Assembly (NCBI RefSeq): GCF_001567565.1
Contig: NZ_LSSW01000022.1
Coordinates: forward strand, 496,001-560,000
Direction: 5' to 3'
DNA length: 64,000 bases
Source of the DNA: Ectopseudomonas composti
Lineage (GTDB): Bacteria > Pseudomonadota > Gammaproteobacteria > Pseudomonadales > Pseudomonadaceae
Below are positions 58,855-64,000 of the stretch, one piece after another (the first letter of the stretch is position 1; each line of letters starts with the position of its first letter). The notes beneath the pieces were generated by a model, which was not told the DNA's origin, did not search any database, and was given only the letters and a program-made list of their open reading frames with translations. The translations under genes and the position numbers were made by a program.

Positions 58855-61800
58855 ATGAATTTCTCGCAATTCTTCATCCAGCGACCGATCTTCGCCGCTG
58901 TGCTATCGCTGCTGATCCTGATCAGCGGCGCCATCTCGCTGTTCCAGCTGCCGATCAGCGAATACCCGGAAGTGGTGCCGCCGACCGTGGTGGTACGCGC
59001 CAACTTCCCCGGCGCCAACCCCAAGGTGATCGGTGAAACCGTGGCCTCGCCACTGGAGCAGGCCATCGTCGGCGTGGAAGGCATGCTCTACATGTCGTCA
59101 CAGTCGACCAACGACGGCAAGCTGACCCTGACCGTGACCTTCGCTCTGGGCACCGACCTGGACAACGCCCAGGTGCAGGTACAGAACCGCGTGACCCGCA
59201 CCATGCCGACCCTGCCCACCGAGGTGCAACGTCTTGGCGTGACCGTGGACAAGGCCTCTCCTGACCTGACCATGGTGGTGCACCTGACCTCGCCGGACAA
59301 TCGCTACGACATGCTCTACCTGTCCAACTACGCCGCGCTCAACGTCAAGGACGAGCTGGCGCGTCTGCCGGGCGTGGGCGACGTGCAGCTGTTCGGCATG
59401 GGCAACTACTCGCTGCGTGTCTGGCTCGATCCGAACAAGGTGGCCTCGCGTGGGCTGACCGCCACCGATGTGGTCAACGCCATCCGTGAGCAGAACCGTC
59501 AGGTCGCCGCCGGGGCTCTCGGCGCGCCGCCTTCCGATGCCGGCAACAGCTTCCAGTTGTCGATCAACACCCAGGGCCGTCTGGTCACCGAGGAAGAGTT
59601 CGAGAACATCATCATCCGCGCCGGCGAAGACGGCGAGATCACTCACCTGCGTGACATCGCCCGCATCGAACTCGGCTCCAACCAGTATGCCCTGCGCTCG
59701 CTGCTGAACAATCAGCCGGCCGTGGCCATCCCGGTATTCCAGCGCCCAGGCTCAAACGCCATCGACATCTCCAACGAGGTGCGGGCGCGCATGGCCGAGT
59801 TGAAACAGAGCTTCCCGCAAGGCATGGATTACGAGATCGTCTACGACCCGACCATCTTCGTCCGTGGCTCCATCGAGGCAGTGGTACACACCCTACTCGA
59901 AGCCATCGTGCTGGTGGTGCTGGTCGTGATTCTGTTCCTGCAGACCTGGCGCGCCTCGATCATCCCGCTGGCCGCCGTGCCGGTGTCGCTGATCGGCACC
60001 TTTGCGGTAATGCACCTGTTCGGCTTCTCGCTCAACGCCCTGTCGCTGTTCGGCCTGGTGCTGGCTATCGGTATCGTGGTGGACGACGCCATCGTCGTGG
60101 TGGAGAACGTCGAGCGCAACATCGCTCTGGGCAAGTCACCGGTCGAAGCCACGCGCCAGGCCATGAAAGAAGTGACCGGTCCCATCGTCGCCACCGCGCT
60201 GGTGCTGTGCGCGGTGTTCGTGCCGACGGCATTCATCTCCGGCCTCACCGGGCAGTTCTATCAGCAGTTCGCGCTGACCATCGCCATCTCCACGGTGATC
60301 TCGGCGATCAACTCGCTGACCCTTTCACCGGCACTGGCTGCCGTGCTGCTCAAGGATCACCACGCGCCCAAGGACGGTTTCTCGCGGCTGCTCGACAAAC
60401 TGTTCGGCGGCTGGCTGTTCGGCCCGTTCAACCGCGTGTTCGACCGCGCCAGCCATGGCTACGTCGGCACCGTACGCCGCGTGCTGCGTGGCAGCAGCAT
60501 CGCCATGCTGGTCTATGGCGGCCTGCTGGTGCTCGGCTACCTGGGCTTCTCCAGCACCCCGGCCGGTTTCGTGCCGCAGCAGGACAAGCAGTACCTCGTG
60601 GCTTTCGCCCAGTTGCCCGATGCCGCCACGCTCGACCGTACCGAGACGGTGATCAAGCGCATGAGCGAGATCGCCGCCAAATACCCAGGCGTGGAAAACA
60701 CCGTGTCCTTTCCTGGGCTGTCGATCAACGGCTTCACCAATAGCCCGAACAGCGGCATCGTCTTCGTCACCCTCAAGGACTTCGACCAGCGCAAGGACAA
60801 AAGCCTGTCGGCCGGCGCCATCGCGGCCGCACTCAACGGCCAGTTCAGCGAGATCCAGGACGCCTATATCGCCATCTTCCCGCCGCCGCCTGTGCAGGGC
60901 CTGGGCACAATCGGCGGCTTCCGTCTGCAGATTCAGGATCGCGGCAACCTGGGCTATGAGGAGCTGTACCTGCAGACCCAGAACATCTTGGGCAAGGCCC
61001 GTCAGTTGCCGGAGCTGAACCCGATGTCAGTGTTCACCAGCTATCAGGTCAACGTGCCGCAGGTCGATGCCGCCATCGACCGCGAGAAGGCCAAGACCCA
61101 CGGCGTGGCCATCAGCGACATCTTCGACACCCTGCAGGTGTACCTGGGCTCGCTGTATGCCAACGACTTCAACCGCTTTGGTCGCACCTATCAGGTCAAC
61201 GTCCAGGCCGACCAGCAGTTCCGTCTGGAGCCGGAGCAGATCGGCCAGCTCAAGGTGCGCAACAACCGTGGCGAGATGGTGCCGCTGTCGACCTTCGTCA
61301 AGGTCGAGGACAGCTCAGGCCCGGATCGGGTGATGCACTACAACGGTTTCCTCACCGCCGAAATCAACGGTGCCGCCGCGCCGGGCTACAGCTCGGGTCA
61401 GGCCGAAGCCGCCATCGCCAAATTGCTGGAACAGGAACTGCCCAACGGCATGACCTACGAGTGGACGGACCTGACCTACCAGCAGATCCTCGCCGGCAAC
61501 ACCGCCGTGTTCATCTTCCCGCTTTGCGTGCTGCTGGCCTTCCTGGTGCTGGCTGCCCAGTACGAGAGCTGGAGTCTGCCGCTGGCGGTGATCCTGATCG
61601 TGCCGACCGTGCTGCTCTCGGCCATCACCGGGGTGATCCTGGCCGGTAGCGACAACAACATCTTCACTCAGATCGGCCTGATCGTACTGGTGGGCCTGGC
61701 GTGCAAGAACGCCATCCTCATCGTCGAGTTCGCCAAGGAGAAACAGGAAGAAGGCCTCGACCGCGTCGCTGCGGTGCTGGAAGCCTGCCGCCTGCGTCTG

Positions 61801-62034
61801 CGTCCGATCCTGATGACCTCGATCGCCTTCATCATGGGCGTGGTGCCGCTGGTGCTGAGCTCCGGTGCCGGTGCTGAAATGCGCCATGCCATGGGCGTGG
61901 CGGTGTTCTCCGGGATGATCGGCGTGACCTTCTTCGGCCTGCTGCTGACGCCGGTGTTCTATGTCCTGATCCGCGCCTTCGTCGAGAAACGCGAAGCCCG
62001 CAAAGCCGCCCGCCTGCAGGAGGTGCACGCATGA
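58855..62034 (+). CDS. mexF: MexF-like RND multidrug efflux transporter
   Basis: A 1059-residue hydrophobe/amphiphile RND pump starting MNFSQFFIQRPIFAAVLSLL. The fourth-helix motif GIVVDDAIVVVENVERN has the paired Asp of drug pumps, unlike the heavy-metal motifs of czcA and cusA. It lies 27 bp after mexE and overlaps oprN by 4 bp. The proton-driven trimer extrudes drugs and cell-signalling precursors. Confidence 0.96.
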   Translation: MNFSQFFIQRPIFAAVLSLLILISGAISLFQLPISEYPEVVPPTVVVRANFPGANPKVIGETVASPLEQAIVGVEGMLYMSSQSTNDGKLTLTVTFALGTDLDNAQVQVQNRVTRTMPTLPTEVQRLGVTVDKASPDLTMVVHLTSPDNRYDMLYLSNYAALNVKDELARLPGVGDVQLFGMGNYSLRVWLDPNKVASRGLTATDVVNAIREQNRQVAAGALGAPPSDAGNSFQLSINTQGRLVTEEEFENIIIRAGEDGEITHLRDIARIELGSNQYALRSLLNNQPAVAIPVFQRPGSNAIDISNEVRARMAELKQSFPQGMDYEIVYDPTIFVRGSIEAVVHTLLEAIVLVVLVVILFLQTWRASIIPLAAVPVSLIGTFAVMHLFGFSLNALSLFGLVLAIGIVVDDAIVVVENVERNIALGKSPVEATRQAMKEVTGPIVATALVLCAVFVPTAFISGLTGQFYQQFALTIAISTVISAINSLTLSPALAAVLLKDHHAPKDGFSRLLDKLFGGWLFGPFNRVFDRASHGYVGTVRRVLRGSSIAMLVYGGLLVLGYLGFSSTPAGFVPQQDKQYLVAFAQLPDAATLDRTETVIKRMSEIAAKYPGVENTVSFPGLSINGFTNSPNSGIVFVTLKDFDQRKDKSLSAGAIAAALNGQFSEIQDAYIAIFPPPPVQGLGTIGGFRLQIQDRGNLGYEELYLQTQNILGKARQLPELNPMSVFTSYQVNVPQVDAAIDREKAKTHGVAISDIFDTLQVYLGSLYANDFNRFGRTYQVNVQADQQFRLEPEQIGQLKVRNNRGEMVPLSTFVKVEDSSGPDRVMHYNGFLTAEINGAAAPGYSSGQAEAAIAKLLEQELPNGMTYEWTDLTYQQILAGNTAVFIFPLCVLLAFLVLAAQYESWSLPLAVILIVPTVLLSAITGVILAGSDNNIFTQIGLIVLVGLACKNAILIVEFAKEKQEEGLDRVAAVLEACRLRLRPILMTSIAFIMGVVPLVLSSGAGAEMRHAMGVAVFSGMIGVTFFGLLLTPVFYVLIRAFVEKREARKAARLQEVHA

Positions 62035-63419
62035 AAGCCTTTGCCCCCGCTCTCCTGACCCTGGTGCTGTCGGCCTGCGCCGTCGGCCCGGATTACCGAG
62101 CACCCGTGACCGATCCTGCGCGCATTGCCGCGATGGAAGCGGCCAATTACGACCGCAGTCGCTTCGAAGCCGCCTGGTGGCAGCAGTTCGACGACCCGAC
62201 GCTGAATCAGTTGGTGCAGCGCTCATTGCAAAACAACCGTGAACTGCGCGTGGCTTTCAACCGCCTGCGCGCGGCGCGTTCGATTCGCGATGACGTGGCC
62301 AACGACCGTTTCCCCACTGTCACCAGCCGTGCCAGTGGCGAATTCGGCAAGGCGCAGCAGCCGCCGACCACGGACGAGCGGGTTCGTCAGGAACGCTACG
62401 ACCTTGGTCTGGACATGGCCTGGGAGTTGGATCTGTTCGGCCGTATCCAGCGTCAGCTGGAGGCCAGTGAGGCACGCATCGAACTGGCCGAGGCCGACTA
62501 CTACCAGCTGCAGGTCAGCCTGATCGCCGAGCTGGTCGACGCCTACGGCACCCTGCGCGGCGCACAGCTGCGCGAAAGCATCGCCCGCGAGAACCTGAAG
62601 AACCAGCAGGCCTCGCGCGCCATCACCGAGCAATTGCGTGACGCCGGCGTCGGTAACGAACTGGATGTGCTGCGCGCCGATGCACGCCTCGCCGCCACCG
62701 AAGCCAGTCTGCCGCAACTGCAGGCGCAGCAGGTACGCGCGCAGAATCGCATCGCCACGCTGCTTGGCCAGCGGCCGGAGCAGTTGCAGGTGGATCTGGC
62801 GCCCAAGCCACTGCCGGTGATCGCCAAAGCGCTACCGATTGGCAACCCGGCCGAACTGCTGCGCCGCCGCCCGGATATCCAGGCGGCCGAGCGCCAGCTG
62901 GCCGCGGCCACGGCGCAAGTGGGCGTGGCCACGGCGGATCTGTTTCCGCGTGTCAGTCTCTCCGGGTTCCTTGGCTTCACCGCTGGGCGCGGCTCGCAAC
63001 TGGGCGCATCGGCTGCCCGCGCCTGGGGCGTAGCGCCGAGTATCACCTGGGCGGCTTTCGACCTGGGCAGCGTTCGCGCACGTCTGCGCGGCGCCGAAGC
63101 CGAAGCCGACGGCGCCCTGGCGCAGTACGAGCAACAGGTACTGCTGGCGCTGGAGGAGTCGGAAAATGCCTTCAGCGACTACGCCAAACGCCAGCAACGC
63201 CTGGTGGCGCTGGTGCGCCAGGCCGAAGCCAGCCGTGCAGCGGCTGACCAGGCCGCGATCCGCTACCGCGAAGGCACGGTGGATTTCCTTGTGCTGCTCG
63301 ATGCCGAGCGTGAGCGCCTGGCCGCCGAAGACGCCCAGGCCTCGGCGGAAGTCGAGCTCTACAGCGGCATCGTGGCGATCTACAAGGCGCTCGGCGGCGG
63401 CTGGCAGCCGCCAGCTTGA
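62031..63419 (+). CDS. oprN: OprN-like outer-membrane efflux lipoprotein
   Basis: A 462-residue NodT-type outer-membrane factor with a lipobox (LVLSAC, Cys16), the family start AVGPDYRAP and two OEP repeats (FEAAWWQQFDDPTLNQLVQRSLQNNRELRVA; GTVDFLVLLDAERERL). It completes the MexEF-OprN pump. It overlaps mexF by 4 bp and is followed by a hairpin. Confidence 0.94.
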   Translation: MKAFAPALLTLVLSACAVGPDYRAPVTDPARIAAMEAANYDRSRFEAAWWQQFDDPTLNQLVQRSLQNNRELRVAFNRLRAARSIRDDVANDRFPTVTSRASGEFGKAQQPPTTDERVRQERYDLGLDMAWELDLFGRIQRQLEASEARIELAEADYYQLQVSLIAELVDAYGTLRGAQLRESIARENLKNQQASRAITEQLRDAGVGNELDVLRADARLAATEASLPQLQAQQVRAQNRIATLLGQRPEQLQVDLAPKPLPVIAKALPIGNPAELLRRRPDIQAAERQLAAATAQVGVATADLFPRVSLSGFLGFTAGRGSQLGASAARAWGVAPSITWAAFDLGSVRARLRGAEAEADGALAQYEQQVLLALEESENAFSDYAKRQQRLVALVRQAEASRAAADQAAIRYREGTVDFLVLLDAERERLAAEDAQASAEVELYSGIVAIYKALGGGWQPPA

Positions 63420-63424
63420 GCCCT

Positions 63425-63459
63425 CCCCTTCGATTGGCAGCTGCTTCCAATCGAAGGGG
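63425..63459 (+). terminator. Perfect 13-bp hairpin after oprN
   Basis: CCCCTTCGATTGG (63425-63437) pairs exactly with 63447-63459 around a 9-nt loop, 5 bp past the oprN stop. There is no T-run; it may be a terminator or mRNA-stabilising stem. Confidence 0.7.
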
Positions 63460-63840
63460 ACGTATACATGTACGTTGTTCGAATCACTGCCTGGCTGGCA
63501 GCCCTGACCAGCCAGGCAGCAGTCATCAAGACTGCGGCATGGCGAGATAAGCAATCAAACTTTCACAACAGCCGCCACACATCGGATTGCGGGGATTTAA
63601 CTTGCCTTGCAGATGACATCGACTATAACTTCCCCATCGCGCCATTACTTACATAGCCAATAACTATTAAAACACTTCGCTTATGACTCGCAGGTATTTT
63701 AAGTGCACACTTTCGTGCACGACCGTACCGAATTAAGCGGTGAATATTAAGTGCTTCGATAGGTGAACTGCAAAGCAGTCACCATGCCAAGAAACAACCT
63801 GCGAGCGCTGTTCCTGTCCGTCAAGGGCAAAGGAGTTCGT
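63460..63840. other. Intergenic region before the last gene
   Basis: No convincing gene was found; a 62-codon frame at 63468 lacks a ribosome-binding site and known motifs. The region carries an inverted repeat at 63703-63720 and must hold the promoter of the gene at 63841. Confidence 0.5.
63703..63720. promoter_or_regulatory. GTGCAC-N6-GTGCAC inverted repeat (NtrC-like)
   Basis: TGCAC-ACTTTC-GTGCA resembles the NtrC site TGCAC-N7-GTGCA, but one base shorter in the spacer. It lies 120 bp before a gene that may encode a nitrogen-related regulator. Confidence 0.4.
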
Positions 63841-64000
63841 ATGCTGGGTTCGCTTGACCACCCTAGACGTCTGTTGATCGTAGAACCTGTAAGCGACTGT
63901 GAACAACTCATTCCCGAGCTGCGAAGAAACAAGTGGCTGGTGGACCAGGCAGATCTAAGTAGCAAAGTCGAACCGGTATATGATGTGTGCGTGATTTGTC
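63841..64000 (+). CDS. Probable AmiR/ANTAR-type response regulator, N-terminal part
   Basis: The frame starts with ATG at 63841 behind AAAGGAG and is open to the window end (MLGSLDHPRRLLIVEPVSD... VYDVCVIC). The LGSL start and the pseudo-receiver-like strand (RLLIVEP) without the usual acidic pair resemble AmiR-type regulators, which bind RNA through a C-terminal ANTAR domain and control amidase or nitrate operons. The decisive C-terminal part lies outside the window, so this is tentative. Confidence 0.55.
   Translation, partial: MLGSLDHPRRLLIVEPVSDCEQLIPELRRNKWLVDQADLSSKVEPVYDVCVIC

Noticed and set aside
63468..63656. 62-codon plus-strand frame after oprN
   Set aside because: Begins just past a hairpin, lacks a ribosome-binding site and resembles no family known to me.

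Overview
The window looks like a Pseudomonas chromosome segment. It carries OprD-family porins, a mexS-mexT-mexEF-oprN-like efflux locus, an imuA-imuB-dnaE2 SOS mutagenesis cassette and Pseudomonas-type cop/czc/cus genes. No rRNA, tRNA or CRISPR array was seen. It falls into two parts that meet near 40.2 kb.

The left part (1 to about 40,200) is a heavy-metal resistance island with signs of transfer. In order it holds: a bufferin-type copper metallophore pair (bufA, and bufB cut by the window edge); a copper operon (copA, a Met/His-rich protein, copB, cytochrome c, copG); OprD porins mixed with small periplasmic PtrA/DUF2790-like proteins; a czcRS two-component system divergent from czcC-czcB-PII-like-czcA; an ArsB/Acr3-like carrier; another OprD plus PtrA-like pair; a cadA operon divergent from cadR; and a cusCBA operon with a CusF domain fused to CusB. 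Eight copies of a 16-bp operator close to CTGACA-N5-GTAAT lie upstream of copA, czcRS/czcC, porins, a LysR gene and the small-protein genes. The copper, czc and porin blocks may therefore form one response-regulator regulon. The right end of the island holds a truncated MobH-type relaxase, an inositol-monophosphatase-like gene, a degenerate tyrosine-recombinase-like gene and an array of seven ~22-bp repeats.

Forty bases beyond the repeats (40,230-40,257) is a near-perfect chromosome-dimer-resolution site (dif). GGGNAGGG octamers found by eye all point toward it from both sides. The window therefore probably spans the replication terminus, and the island appears to abut dif. This is the most interesting structural feature here.

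The right part (40.3-64 kb) is GC-rich and looks like ordinary chromosome. It contains a GlxA/AraC regulator divergent from a YkvI-like membrane protein, imuA-imuB-dnaE2 behind a LexA box, an OprD porin, a MocR regulator divergent from an NDH-2-like oxidoreductase, an AraC regulator, a conserved hypothetical, a CheV-like protein, mexS divergent from mexT, mexEF-oprN, and the start of a probable AmiR-like regulator.

Three minus-strand transcripts share an odd 3' end: the sequence CUCCUUUGG, complementary to a Shine-Dalgarno, sits 15-17 nt before the intrinsic terminator stem, and in two cases in the loop of a separate hairpin. These are candidate regulatory RNAs. Two broken genes were found beside cadA and cadR: a DUF3703 gene with an in-frame TGA, and a DsbA-like fragment.
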